From NCBI GenBank assembly GCA_902763505.1, contig CACWSO010000009.1, positions 1 to 64,000 of the forward strand: DNA of 64,000 bases. The letters are read 5' to 3'. Of the stretch, positions 26,809-35,569 are shown in pieces; within the stretch, counting starts at the first letter, position 1; the number at the start of each line of letters is the position of its first letter. This DNA comes from an uncultured Eubacteriales bacterium. GTDB taxonomy: Bacteria; Bacillota; Clostridia; Peptostreptococcales; Anaerovoracaceae. The notes under the pieces are model-generated. The model was given only the letters and a program-made list of their open reading frames with translations, was not told the DNA's origin and did no database searches. Position numbers and translations under genes: made by a program.

Positions 26809-27756
26809 CTATTTGCAGCGTGCCAGAAGTTTTTCCCATTTCTCGTCCACATACTGTTGCGCTTCTTCAATCATCCACTCATTTCCCGGACGGAACATAT
26901 GGGCAAATCTTCCCTGACGCTCCAGAAAGTCCGAGACCGGACGCTTGTTGCGCGGTTCATAAGTCAGGCGCCACTCCCCATCTACGACTTCATACAAAGG
27001 CCATACGCAGGTGTCTACTGCCAATTGGCAGATCTCCGCCAGGTCCTCCATCTCATAACGCCATCCCCGCGGACATGGAGCGAGAACGTTCAGAAAACAC
27101 GGCCCTTCTGTGTAGATTGCACGGCGGGCCTTCTCATGGATATCCCGGAAATTTCCAAGCATGGTGGTCTGCGCCGCATAAGGAACACCGTGGGCGGCGA
27201 CGATGGCTGTCAGATCTTTTTTGTTCTGCTTTTTTCCGTAGCTCTCGCTACCCACCGGCGTGGTGGTCGCATCTGCGAATCTCGGTGTGGCGGAGGAACG
27301 CTGGATTCCGGTATTCATGTAAGCTTCATTGTCGTAGCACACGTAGACCATATCGTGCCCGCGCTCCATGGCGCCTGACAAAGACTGCAGTCCGATATCG
27401 TAGGTGCCTCCGTCCCCGCCGAAGCAGATGAACTTGAAATTCTCATCGATTTTTCCGCGTTTTTTCAGGACTCTGTACGCTGTTTCCACACCGCCTGTCA
27501 TAGCAGCGGCATTCTCAAAGGCACTGTGAATATAACTATCTTCATAAGCTGTGTCCGGATAGATGAATGTGGACACCTCAAGGCAGCTGGTCGCATTTGA
27601 TACAACCGCTCTGTCCTCTTCTTCCAACGCGCGCAGCACTGCATTGACAGCAACTCCCGCGCCGCATCCTGCGCAAAGTCTGTGACCCGGCGCAAAACGA
27701 CCTTTCTTATTCAGTTCATCTTTCAGACGGTATTTGTAATCTGCTTTCTCTGTCAT
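26809..27756 (-). CDS. 2-oxoacid:ferredoxin oxidoreductase, beta (TPP) subunit
   Basis: The 315-residue protein has CAGCG (28-32), an iron-sulfur Cys motif, and the thiamine-diphosphate site GGDGGTYDIG (113-122) with the following YDNEAYMNTGIQRS (141-154). Length and motifs match PorB/VorB of four-subunit pyruvate or branched-chain 2-oxoacid:ferredoxin oxidoreductases. It is last in the order gamma, delta, alpha, beta; its start overlaps the alpha stop (ATGA). The operon's isoleucine-type T-box suggests a 2-oxobutanoate or 3-methyl-2-oxopentanoate role (inference). Confidence 0.9.
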   Translation of the reverse strand: MTEKADYKYRLKDELNKKGRFAPGHRLCAGCGAGVAVNAVLRALEEEDRAVVSNATSCLEVSTFIYPDTAYEDSYIHSAFENAAAMTGGVETAYRVLKKRGKIDENFKFICFGGDGGTYDIGLQSLSGAMERGHDMVYVCYDNEAYMNTGIQRSSATPRFADATTTPVGSESYGKKQNKKDLTAIVAAHGVPYAAQTTMLGNFRDIHEKARRAIYTEGPCFLNVLAPCPRGWRYEMEDLAEICQLAVDTCVWPLYEVVDGEWRLTYEPRNKRPVSDFLERQGRFAHMFRPGNEWMIEEAQQYVDEKWEKLLARCK

Positions 27757-28952
27757 CCTTGAATCCCTTCTTCATCACCGCGGACTCCAACATGTCTGTA
27801 TATGTTCTCTACCTTTCCCGCTTCAGCGGTGCGGGCAAGATCACCGTAGATTTCATCAAAGGTGGAAATGGTCACGTCTCTTCCGCCCAGCCCGTACACG
27901 AAGCTCATCATCAGCGGCCGATGCGCTTCGCTGACATCGTACATGGCTGCCCGCGTCTCTGCGAACAGAGGTCCGCCCCAGCCGGAGAAGCCTTCTGACT
28001 TATCCATCACTGCAACGGCCTTTACGCCTGATAGCGCTGCTTGCAGTTCCTCCCATGGGAATGGTCGAAATACGCGGATTTTCACAACGCCTGCTTTGAC
28101 ACCGGCATCACGCAGCTGCCGGGCTGCTGCCTTTGCAGTCCCTGCGGAGGATCCGATGAGCACGATGGCAAATTCCGCATCGTCCATCATGTACTCTTCG
28201 ATCATTCCGTAGCGGCGTCCGGACAGTTCCGCAAAAGCGTCCGCCACTTCGTAGATGCGCCGGCGGCTGTCCTTCATGGCTTCCGCCTGGGCTTTTTTGA
28301 TTTCCATATAATACGCTGATATTCCGTATGGTCCGACGGCCAGCGGTTCACCCTTTTTCAGCAGATAATGATCCGGCTCATAGTCCCCAACAAATGCGCG
28401 GACCTGATCATCCTCCAGCAGCTCGATGTTTTCGACAGCGTGGCTGGTGATGAAGCCGTCCTGACAAATCATGATCGGCAGTCTGCAGTGTTCGGCGATC
28501 GGCATAGCCTGAATATAATTGTCGTAGACTTCCTGATTGTTCTCCGCATAGATCTGAATCCATCCTGCATCACGGCAGCCCATGGAATCCGAATGGTCAT
28601 TGTTGATGTTGATTGGCCCGGTCAGCGCTCTGTTCACCACCGCCATGGTGATCGGAAGTCTGCTGGAAGCCGCCACATAAAGCAACTCCCACATATAGGC
28701 CAATCCCGCTGAGGAAGTCGCTGTGATTGCTCTGGCTCCCGCAGCCGATGCGCCGATGCAGGTGGACATAGCCGAATGCTCAGATTCGACTGCGACGAAC
28801 TCTGTGTGAACTTCGCCGTCCGCAATGTACTTACTGTAGTACTGCGGAATCTCCGTAGACGGGGTGATTGGAAATGCTCCCATCACATCCGGATCGATTT
28901 GTTTCATTGCAAAAGCGACCGCTTCGTTGCCGCTCATCCTATCTCTCTTCAC
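27753..28952 (-). CDS. 2-oxoacid:ferredoxin oxidoreductase, alpha subunit
   Basis: The 399-residue protein begins with SGNEAVAFAMKQIDPDVMGA (about 7-26) followed by FPITPSTEIPQ, the conserved N-terminal pyrimidine-binding part of PorA/VorA, and contains VESEHSAMS (about 55-63) and the C-terminal transketolase-like domain (about 255-350). It forms the core with the beta subunit and transfers electrons to the ferredoxin subunit. It directly follows the delta gene with no gap. Confidence 0.9.
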   Translation of the reverse strand: MKRDRMSGNEAVAFAMKQIDPDVMGAFPITPSTEIPQYYSKYIADGEVHTEFVAVESEHSAMSTCIGASAAGARAITATSSAGLAYMWELLYVAASSRLPITMAVVNRALTGPININNDHSDSMGCRDAGWIQIYAENNQEVYDNYIQAMPIAEHCRLPIMICQDGFITSHAVENIELLEDDQVRAFVGDYEPDHYLLKKGEPLAVGPYGISAYYMEIKKAQAEAMKDSRRRIYEVADAFAELSGRRYGMIEEYMMDDAEFAIVLIGSSAGTAKAAARQLRDAGVKAGVVKIRVFRPFPWEELQAALSGVKAVAVMDKSEGFSGWGGPLFAETRAAMYDVSEAHRPLMMSFVYGLGGRDVTISTFDEIYGDLARTAEAGKVENIYRHVGVRGDEEGIQG

Positions 28953-29252
28953 TTACACTTCCTCCATGGTGATGGCCCCAAAACTGCATACTTTGGCGCA
29001 GATGCCGCAGCCTTTGCAGTGATCCAGATCTGTCTCCAGGCGCACGCCGTCCTCAACAGGGATGGATACATCCGGACAGAACGGAACACAGAGCAGGCAC
29101 TGCTTACACTGATCATTATGAAAAACAGGCGTCAGGACGCGCCATTCACCTGTCTTTACCTCACGCGATGTTGCCGGTTCATAGATCTCAGCACCCGGCG
29201 TGAGCTCATACCATTTACTTTGTTCGTTTATATTCATCATACTTTCTCTCAT
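28953..29252 (-). CDS. 2-oxoacid:ferredoxin oxidoreductase, delta (2x[4Fe-4S] ferredoxin) subunit
   Basis: The 99-residue protein has two [4Fe-4S] motifs: CKQCLLCVPFC (Cys 49, 52, 55, 59) and CKGCGICAKVC (Cys 79, 82, 85, 89). It carries electrons from the catalytic subunits to free ferredoxin. The ATG at 29252 overlaps the gamma stop (ATGA); the ATG at residue 5 is an alternative start. Confidence 0.92.
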   Translation of the reverse strand: MRESMMNINEQSKWYELTPGAEIYEPATSREVKTGEWRVLTPVFHNDQCKQCLLCVPFCPDVSIPVEDGVRLETDLDHCKGCGICAKVCSFGAITMEEV

Positions 29253-29833
29253 CCAACCTTCAGCTGTGTCATGGACATTCTCAGCGCTCTCATATTGCCT
29301 TCCACGACCTGCGGCTTGGAGGCAAACTTGTGACGGAGGGAACCTTCCATATCTTCCAGGAATCTGTCCTTATCTATCACCTTGCTGACTTTTACTGCTG
29401 CTGCCAGCATCGGGGTGTTCGGGATATTTCTGCCGAGAGTCTCACGGGATATGGTTCCTGCATCAACGGTGCAGACTTTGCCTTTGTAGCCGTGCAGCTG
29501 TTCTCTAACCTCCGCCGGACTCTTTCTGCTGTTTACGATGATCGCGCCCTCTTCGGAAAGACCGGAGGTGACGTCTACGGATCTGAGGAGTGTTTCGTCG
29601 ACGACGATTACAAAATCAGGATTGTAGATGTTCGAGTGAACACTGTTTCCAGCGCCGCCGTCACAGATGCGATTGTAAGCCGTGATCGGCGCACCCATTC
29701 TCTCCGGACCGTATTCAGGAAAACCCTGAACCTGCTTACCTGAGCTGAACGCTGCGTCTGCCAGCAGCAGGCATGCTGTCTTTGCACCCTGTCCACCTCT
29801 GCCGTGCCATCTGATTTCTACTGTGTTACCCAT
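29249..29833 (-). CDS. 2-oxoacid:ferredoxin oxidoreductase, gamma subunit
   Basis: The protein has 194 residues from the ATG at 29833, preceded by AGGAGGAAATACAAA; codons farther upstream overlap the T-box terminator and are not used. EIRWHGRGGQGAKTACLLLA (about 5-24) and FPEYGPERMGAPITAYNRI (about 36-54) are the CoA-binding and conserved segments of the gamma subunit family. First gene of the operon, controlled by the leader upstream. Confidence 0.92.
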   Translation of the reverse strand: MGNTVEIRWHGRGGQGAKTACLLLADAAFSSGKQVQGFPEYGPERMGAPITAYNRICDGGAGNSVHSNIYNPDFVIVVDETLLRSVDVTSGLSEEGAIIVNSRKSPAEVREQLHGYKGKVCTVDAGTISRETLGRNIPNTPMLAAAVKVSKVIDKDRFLEDMEGSLRHKFASKPQVVEGNMRALRMSMTQLKVG

Positions 29834-29849
29834 TTTGTATTTCCTCCTG

Positions 29850-30122
29850 TATAAAAAATTCCCGCCCTGTATCAGGACGGGAATTCTAATAACCCGCTTG
29901 TAAACCACCTGCTACAATGCACGCATACCATCATATGCTCTTCCTGTCACGGGGAAGGTCCGTCAGCGCTTAATCGCCGAAGCTTTCAGCCCTGCAACTC
30001 GGGAGTGATATTCGATCATACGTTTTTATCGGTACCGGACTCACACCATAACCGGCTCGCTCTTACCTTTTGACGTATGTCTACTGTCTCCGTCAACGTC
30101 TTTGGTTCTCTATTTGATTGAC
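29850..30122 (-). ncRNA. T-box leader, isoleucine (ATC) specifier, upstream of the oxidoreductase operon
   Basis: Read on the minus strand, the leader has the stem I distal pair AGAGCGAGCCGG / GGTGTGAGTCCGG, a specifier loop with GAATATCACTCCC (codon ATC at 30007-30009, followed by A), and a T-box bulge AGGTGGTTTAC (TGGT at 29904-29907) that would pair with the tRNA end. It finishes with a terminator, AATTCCCGCCCTG / CAGGACGGGAATT (29857-29885), followed by T6. Uncharged tRNA-Ile should prevent termination. The exact stem II/III layout was not modelled. Confidence 0.85.
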
Positions 30123-30128
30123 AACGCT

Positions 30129-30157
30129 ATACTAACACTGCTTTTTTAGCGTGTCAA
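30129..30157 (-). promoter_or_regulatory. Promoter of the T-box-controlled operon
   Basis: Minus strand TTGACA (30152-30157), 17 bases, TAGTAT (30129-30134), giving a transcript start near 30122. The stretch 29834-30238 holds no protein gene; it is filled by this promoter and the T-box. Confidence 0.8.
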
Positions 30158-30238
30158 CACTGTTTCAGCAAGTTTTTGTGTATTTTTTACAATACATTTA
30201 AAATTTTGTTGTTTGCAACTACCAAATTCCGTATCGTG

Positions 30239-31777
30239 CTAGTCGATTACGTTCTTGATCATGTCGATGACTGTACCATCTCTGTACTCGACGACGCCGA
30301 TGATGTCATTGCCGAATACCGGCGGCTTTGGTTTGCCTGTGATGGAGTACGCCTTGTCTCTCAGCTCCTTGATGTCGCAGACAGGAAGTCCTGCCTTGAC
30401 CAGTTCGGCCTTCAGGAGCGGATTATTCGGGTTGACCGCGATGCCTCTCTCCGTTACGACAACGTCTACGCTCGGTCCAGGCGTACAGATTGTCTGTACT
30501 TCATCTACAACGATCGGAATTCTCTTTCTGACGAGAGGACAAACAACGATAGCCAGTTTCGCACCGGCAGCTGTGTCAGGATGTCCGCCGAGTGCGCCCA
30601 TGACGTTGCCGTTTGATGCAGTCAGTACGTTGACGTTGAAGTTTACGTCTACTTCTGTTGCTGACAGAATCATGATGTCCAGGTTGTTGGTAACGCAGCC
30701 CTTCGTCAGAGGGTCAGCGTATGTGCCTGCGTCCATCTCAATGTGGTTGCCGTTGTATCTGATGGATTCCACAGCGCCCTTGTCGAACGTCTGAACGTCC
30801 AGAAGACCTGTAAACAGTCCTTCATTCAGGAGTTCAACCATTGTTGAAGTGATGCCGCCGGAACCGAAGGATCCGATGATGTGATTCTCCTTCATGTAGT
30901 CACGCAGGAATCTTACAACAGCCAGTGATACGCCGCCGGTTCCTGCCTGATAAGAGAATCCGTTCTTGATCAGTCCGGATGCGATGAGCACCTGACTGGC
31001 GTATTCTGCAATCGTGAGCTCAACCGGGTTCTTGGTTTTGCGTGTTGCGCCCTGTCCCATGAGCTCCGGATCACCGATCTGATCAATGACTGCAACGATG
31101 TCGACCAGCGTCTGTGGGATGCTGACCGGGTAAGCCGGGAAGTCTACGAGGTTGTCTGTCACCGCAACGACTTTCTTCGCGTAGCGGGCGTCCACCATTG
31201 CGTATCCCATGGATCCGAATGCGGACGGTCCCTGCTGACCGTTCATGTTGCCCATATCGTCACAGCATGAGGTAGCGATGAATGCTACGTCAATTGTGAC
31301 ATCACCTTTCTGGATGGCTCTGGCTCTTCCGCCGTGGGTTCTGAATACGACCGCAGTATCGAGCAGGCCTCTTGATACCTGTTTGCCGAGCTCCCCACGC
31401 ATACCGCTTGTCTGCAGGCCTGTTACGACACCCTTCTTGATGTAGTCGATCAGGCACTCGTGTGAGCTGGTCAGTGAAGACGCGCAGATCGTCAGGTCCT
31501 TGATGCCCAGTTCATCGATTGCTTCCATGACCTTCGGCAGAACCATGTCGCCGGCTCTCAGATGATGGTGGAAGGAAATTGTCATTCCATCCTGGAGTCC
31601 GGATTTGACGATGGCCTCTTTCAGGGAGCCGACAACTTTACCGGTGTAAACCTTGTCGCTCTCTGTGATGTAGTTTTCTTTTCTCTTACCGCTTCTGATA
31701 TACGGTTTGACATCGCCCATCTGGATGATGTGTTCAGGCACTTCTCTTCCTATTTTGTTTTTCTGCAGCTTTTTCAT
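30239..31777 (-). CDS. citF: Citrate lyase alpha subunit (citrate:acetyl-ACP transferase)
   Basis: The 512-residue protein has the expected CitF length and conserved segments, including TISFHHHLRAGD (about 64-75) and GSFGSGGITSTMVELLNEGL (about 300-319) of the CoA-transferase fold. It exchanges citrate for acetate on the acyl carrier CitD before CitE cleaves it. ATGA overlap with citE. It is last in the citD-citE-citF order; no citC, citX or citG is found nearby. Confidence 0.93.
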   Translation of the reverse strand: MKKLQKNKIGREVPEHIIQMGDVKPYIRSGKRKENYITESDKVYTGKVVGSLKEAIVKSGLQDGMTISFHHHLRAGDMVLPKVMEAIDELGIKDLTICASSLTSSHECLIDYIKKGVVTGLQTSGMRGELGKQVSRGLLDTAVVFRTHGGRARAIQKGDVTIDVAFIATSCCDDMGNMNGQQGPSAFGSMGYAMVDARYAKKVVAVTDNLVDFPAYPVSIPQTLVDIVAVIDQIGDPELMGQGATRKTKNPVELTIAEYASQVLIASGLIKNGFSYQAGTGGVSLAVVRFLRDYMKENHIIGSFGSGGITSTMVELLNEGLFTGLLDVQTFDKGAVESIRYNGNHIEMDAGTYADPLTKGCVTNNLDIMILSATEVDVNFNVNVLTASNGNVMGALGGHPDTAAGAKLAIVVCPLVRKRIPIVVDEVQTICTPGPSVDVVVTERGIAVNPNNPLLKAELVKAGLPVCDIKELRDKAYSITGKPKPPVFGNDIIGVVEYRDGTVIDMIKNVID

Positions 31778-32652
31778 TTCTCCAGCCTCCCTGCCTGTAT
31801 CAGTATTCTTCTCGCCTTGTTGATAATAGGGTAATCCACCATCTTATTGTCTACGGTGAATACGCCTATGCCGGCAGCTGTAGCTTCTCTTTCTGCGTCC
31901 ACAACGCGCTGTGCATGTTCAATTTCCTCTGCGGAAGGACTGAGCAGTGTGTGAGCGATTTTGATCTGTGACGGGTGGATGCAGGATTTTCCGGTGAAGC
32001 CTAATGTCTTTGCCCATTTCACTTCTTCTGCAAAACCTTCCTCGTCTTTATAGTTTGACCATACAGTATCGACTGCGGTGATGCCCGCTTCCGCGGCAAC
32101 AACCGGCAGATACGTTCTGGCGTAAGAAAGTTCATTACCTTCTCTTGTTCTGACGGTACCCATTGAGTTTGTGTAGTCTTCCGCTCCGAAGGAGAGGGAG
32201 ATGACTCTGTCGCTGGCTTTGACCGTCTCTCTCGCGTTGAGAACACCCTTTGCTGTTTCGATGGAGCACTGAATCTTGACGGTACCGACCTCGATATCGT
32301 TTGCCTTTTCAACTTCTGTCAGAAGCTGGTCGAGCACAACGACATCGTCCGGGCAATCGCACATAGCCAGTCTCATATATCTGATTCCTGACGGAACGAT
32401 AGATCTGACATCCTCTTCAAAGAATGGTGTGCCTGTTCCGTTTACTCTTGCGAATACCATGCAGTCTCCGAACTCAAGCGTTTCAACGGCTTTGCAGAGC
32501 AGATCTCTTCCTGCGTCTTTTTCTGACATCGCAACGGCATCTTCCAGATCAAACAGAATGCAATCTGGTTTGAATACCGGCGCGTTCAGGTACATCTTCG
32601 GCTTGTTCGCCGGACAGAATAACATTGTTCTCATCTTATACATCTTTTTCAC
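31774..32652 (-). CDS. citE: Citrate lyase beta subunit (citryl-ACP lyase)
   Basis: This 292-residue protein shows the CitE/HpcH aldolase pattern: RTMLFCPANKPKM (about 8-20), ILFDLEDAV (about 32-40), ARVNG (about 68-72) and GAEDYTNSMGT (about 155-165). It splits citryl-ACP into oxaloacetate and acetyl-ACP. The reading starts with GTG at 32652, overlapping citD by 17 bases; ATG codons at residues 4 and 7 are alternatives. Confidence 0.93.
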   Translation of the reverse strand: MKKMYKMRTMLFCPANKPKMYLNAPVFKPDCILFDLEDAVAMSEKDAGRDLLCKAVETLEFGDCMVFARVNGTGTPFFEEDVRSIVPSGIRYMRLAMCDCPDDVVVLDQLLTEVEKANDIEVGTVKIQCSIETAKGVLNARETVKASDRVISLSFGAEDYTNSMGTVRTREGNELSYARTYLPVVAAEAGITAVDTVWSNYKDEEGFAEEVKWAKTLGFTGKSCIHPSQIKIAHTLLSPSAEEIEHAQRVVDAEREATAAGIGVFTVDNKMVDYPIINKARRILIQAGRLEK

Positions 32653-32908
32653 CGTCCCTTGCTCTTCTTACCGCCGTTCTGATCCTGGCCTGAATCACGA
32701 AATCCAAAGCGCTGTAATCATCAATAGTAACGTCTGCATGTTTCACGCCCAGAAGGTCAAGTTCTTCTTTCGCCTTCTGAATGATCTGATCGCCGAACAT
32801 CTTTTCCATCTTGCTGTGCAGGACGATGTTCAGATTGCCTCTTTTTTTGAGTTTCACGGTTACTTGACAGTCCTGGGACTGCTCGTAGCCAGCTTCACCT
32901 TTCATCAT
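32636..32908 (-). CDS. citD: Citrate lyase acyl carrier protein (gamma subunit)
   Basis: The protein has 90 residues from the ATG at 32908, preceded by GGGAGGAAGCAA. It has the GEAGYEQSQDCQV segment (about 4-16) with the Ser that carries the 2'-(5''-phosphoribosyl)-3'-dephospho-CoA arm, and the FGDQI and DYSALDFVIQARI stretches typical of CitD. First gene of the citrate lyase group, 98 bases after fhs. Confidence 0.92.
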   Translation of the reverse strand: MMKGEAGYEQSQDCQVTVKLKKRGNLNIVLHSKMEKMFGDQIIQKAKEELDLLGVKHADVTIDDYSALDFVIQARIRTAVRRARDGEKDV

Positions 32909-33006
32909 TTGCTTCCTCCCTGAGTTCTGCTGATCTACTTTGTTGCTTTTGTTTATCAATCATCGGCCTTCGCCGGATTGTTCTCTGTCTGCCTGATCGT
33001 TCCTGA

Positions 33007-34683
33007 TTAGAACAGGCCTGTAACATGACCGTCATTGTCTACATCGATGTTCTCGGCAGACGGTCTCTTCGGCAATCCCGGCATGGTCATGATGTCGCCG
33101 GTTCTCGCCACGATGAACCCTGCGCCGGAATTTGGTTTCACATCAGTTACGTGGATCTTGAATCCTGTTGGCGCGCCAAGAAGCGTCGGGTCATCTGAGA
33201 AACTGAACTGTGTCTTAGCCATGCAGATCGGCAGATTGCCGTATCCCTGCGCTTCAAGACGCTTGATCTGTTTCTCTGCCTTCAAGTCGAAGCCGACGGA
33301 ATCAGCACGATAAATGCGCTTCGCAATGGTCTCGATTTTCTCTGTAATGCTCATATCCAGCGGATATGTGAATCCGAAGTTGTTCGGCTGTTCACAGAGT
33401 TTGATGACTTCCTCTGCCAGCGCAATACCGCCTTCGCCGCCCTGTGCCCAGACTTCACTGAGGACTGCATTGATGCCGAGCTCTCTGCATTTCGCCTGAA
33501 CGAGATCCAGCTCTGCCTGCGTATCTGTCGGGAACGCGTTGATTGCGACAACGGCCGGCAGGCCATATACTTTTGTCACGTTCTCAAGATGTCTCATCAG
33601 GTTCGGCAGACCCTTCTCGAGGGCTTCCAGATTTTCTTCGTTCAGGTGCTTCTTCGTGACACCACCGTGATATTTCAGAGCACGTACCGTCGCAACGATG
33701 ACGCATGCTGAAGGTTTTAAATCTGCCATTCTGCACTTGATGTCGACGAATTTCTCTGCGCCCAGATCTGCTGCAAAACCAGCTTCTGTGATGGTGTAAT
33801 CTGATAGTTTAAGCGCCATCTTCGTAGCCATGACAGAGTTGCAACCGTGAGCGATGTTCGCGAATGGGCCGCCATGCACGAAAGCAGGCGTGTGCTCCAG
33901 TGTCTGTACGAGATTCGGCTTGATGGTGTCTTTGAGTAGCGTAGCAACAGCGCCCTGCACGTTCAGATCGCGTACTGTAATAGGCAGTCCGTCGTAGTTA
34001 TACGCAACGATGATGTTCGCGATTCTCTCTTTCAAATCATCGATGTCGGATGCCAGGCAAACGATTGCCATGATCTCACTGGCAACGGTGATTTTGAAGT
34101 GGTCCTCTCTCGGACGTCCGTTGATGCTTCCGCCAAGACCGTCTACAACATTACGCAGCTGACGGTCGTTCATGTCCATGACACGCGTCCATGTGACACG
34201 GCGTGTGTCGATTCTGAGCGGATTGTCCTGGTGAATGTGATTGTCGATGATTGCGGCAATCAGATTATTTGCTGCTGTAATCGCGTGCATATCACCGGTG
34301 AAGTGCAGGTTGATATCCTCCATCGGAACGACCTGCGCATAGCCGCCGCCTGCGGCACCGCCCTTAATACCAAAAACAGGACCCATTGACGGCTCACGCA
34401 GCGCAACCATAACGTTCTTTCCCATCTGGTGGAACGCATCCGCCAGTCCTACTGAAGTGGTGGTTTTACCTTCTCCGGCAGGGGTCGGGGAAATTGCCGT
34501 CACGAGAATCAGCTTGCCGTCTTCACGGTCCTTCAGTTCATCTAATACATGATAGTCAATCTTAGCCTTGTAATGTCCATAAAGATCGACGTACTTCTTA
34601 TCTATGCCCAGACGATCGACGATCTCCGTAATGGGATACATCTCATTTTCCTGAGCAATTTCAATATCTGTTTTCACTTCCAT
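33007..34683 (-). CDS. fhs: Formate-tetrahydrofolate ligase
   Basis: The protein has 558 residues from the ATG at 34683, with AAGGAG upstream. It contains the P-loop [10 protein letters not shown] and the family signatures [19 protein letters not shown] (residue span about 99-117) and [16 protein letters not shown] (about 268-283). It makes 10-formyl-THF from formate, ATP and THF, feeding one-carbon metabolism. It may be transcribed with citDEF: no terminator is seen in the 98-base gap, only a CGGC-GAAG-GCCG hairpin. Confidence 0.95.
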   Translation of the reverse strand: MEVKTDIEIAQENEMYPITEIVDRLGIDKKYVDLYGHYKAKIDYHVLDELKDREDGKLILVTAISPTPAGEGKTTTSVGLADAFHQMGKNVMVALREPSMGPVFGIKGGAAGGGYAQVVPMEDINLHFTGDMHAITAANNLIAAIIDNHIHQDNPLRIDTRRVTWTRVMDMNDRQLRNVVDGLGGSINGRPREDHFKITVASEIMAIVCLASDIDDLKERIANIIVAYNYDGLPITVRDLNVQGAVATLLKDTIKPNLVQTLEHTPAFVHGGPFANIAHGCNSVMATKMALKLSDYTITEAGFAADLGAEKFVDIKCRMADLKPSACVIVATVRALKYHGGVTKKHLNEENLEALEKGLPNLMRHLENVTKVYGLPAVVAINAFPTDTQAELDLVQAKCRELGINAVLSEVWAQGGEGGIALAEEVIKLCEQPNNFGFTYPLDMSITEKIETIAKRIYRADSVGFDLKAEKQIKRLEAQGYGNLPICMAKTQFSFSDDPTLLGAPTGFKIHVTDVKPNSGAGFIVARTGDIMTMPGLPKRPSAENIDVDNDGHVTGLF

Positions 34684-34832
34684 AAAGCAATAACTCCTTA
34701 TCAGTCTGTGCAATAACGTAACATCTTCCCTATTGTTCAAACTACCACATATAGTAGTGATATTCCAGTGTTTTTGCACATTTTCCGATTTTTGTTTCCC
34801 CTCTAAACCTTTAGCACAGCAAAGGATTAATA

Positions 34833-34858
34833 AAAACGACCGCGTCTGCGGTCGTTTT
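34833..34858 (-). terminator. Terminator of the flavodoxin gene
   Basis: AAAACGACCGC pairs with GCGGTCGTTTT around a short loop, followed by TTAT on the minus strand. Confidence 0.85.
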
Positions 34859-34908
34859 CTATATCTTGTGGTCTATTTGTGGTCTGCCTTGCGGCCATCT
34901 GAAGGCGC

Positions 34909-35367
34909 TTACAGGCTCTCTGCCCATGCTTTAAGCTCGTCGATGTCCGCCACACGCACAGCATCCAGAACTTCTGCCCCATTCACATATGGCTGGAGCT
35001 TATCCCTGGTTTTGCCGATGCCGCTTCCTCCGGACGTTGCAAAGGCAGCGACTTTCTTTCCCGTCCAGTCATAGGCCTTGCAGAATGTGTTCACCACATT
35101 CGGTGCGCAGCCGTACCAGATCGGGAATCCAATCAGCACTTCATCATAAGCCTCGAAATTCTCTACGGTACCTTCCACAGGGACATCCTTCTTACCGAAT
35201 TTCTCCTTGTTGCAGCGGGACATTGGATTCTTCCAATTTAGATCTGACTTTGTATAAAGCTTTTGCGGTCTGATTTCAAAAGTGTCCGCAATAATTTCCT
35301 TCGCAAATTTTTCCGCAAGCGCAGCGGTAGTTCCTTCCGCGCTGAAATACACGACTAATGTTTTCAT
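34909..35367 (-). CDS. Flavodoxin
   Basis: The protein has 152 residues from the ATG at 35367, with GAGGGG upstream. It has an FMN phosphate-binding-like loop VVYFSAEGTTAALAEKFAKE (about 4-23), FPIWYGCAPNVVNTFCKAYD (about 76-95) and FATSGGSGIG (about 103-112), as in the flavodoxin_4 group of short-chain electron carriers. An extended -10 (TGG-TATAAT) lies directly after the terminator of the small RNA at 35403-35468 on the same strand. Confidence 0.88.
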   Translation of the reverse strand: MKTLVVYFSAEGTTAALAEKFAKEIIADTFEIRPQKLYTKSDLNWKNPMSRCNKEKFGKKDVPVEGTVENFEAYDEVLIGFPIWYGCAPNVVNTFCKAYDWTGKKVAAFATSGGSGIGKTRDKLQPYVNGAEVLDAVRVADIDELKAWAESL

Positions 35368-35402
35368 TATGGTTCCCCTCTTTCTTTTTTGTTTATTATA
35401 CC

Positions 35403-35468
35403 AAAAGGGCTTCAGGACCGCCATCCTGAAGCCTTTGTGACTAGTTGAAATTACTTTCATCCTTGCCT
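35403..35468 (-). ncRNA. Solitary antitoxin-like small RNA (sRNA3)
   Basis: Promoter on the minus strand: TTGACT (35497-35502), 16 bases, TAGAAT (35475-35480). The predicted RNA of about 66 nt starts with CAGGCAAG, contains GGATGAAAGTAATTTC, and ends with a hairpin GGCTTCAGGA / TCCTGAAGCC (35408-35433) with loop TGGCGG and a T-rich 3' end. Promoter spacing, the AGGCAA element and the hairpin layout match sRNA1 and sRNA2 at 52.6 and 55.0 kb. No peptide gene of the cognate family is seen beside it. Its loop equals that of sRNA1. Confidence 0.7.
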
Positions 35469-35569
35469 GAACATATTCTATCATTCATTAGTTTTAAGTC
35501 AAGTAGATAGTTGAAGCGGTTGATGCGAATTGATATACTGTCCTATATTGATTCCACAGGAGCGTTGTT

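Noticed and set aside
34684..34832. THF riboswitch upstream of fhs
   Set aside because: I found no matching helices or conserved bases; only a short CTAC...GTAG palindrome is present.
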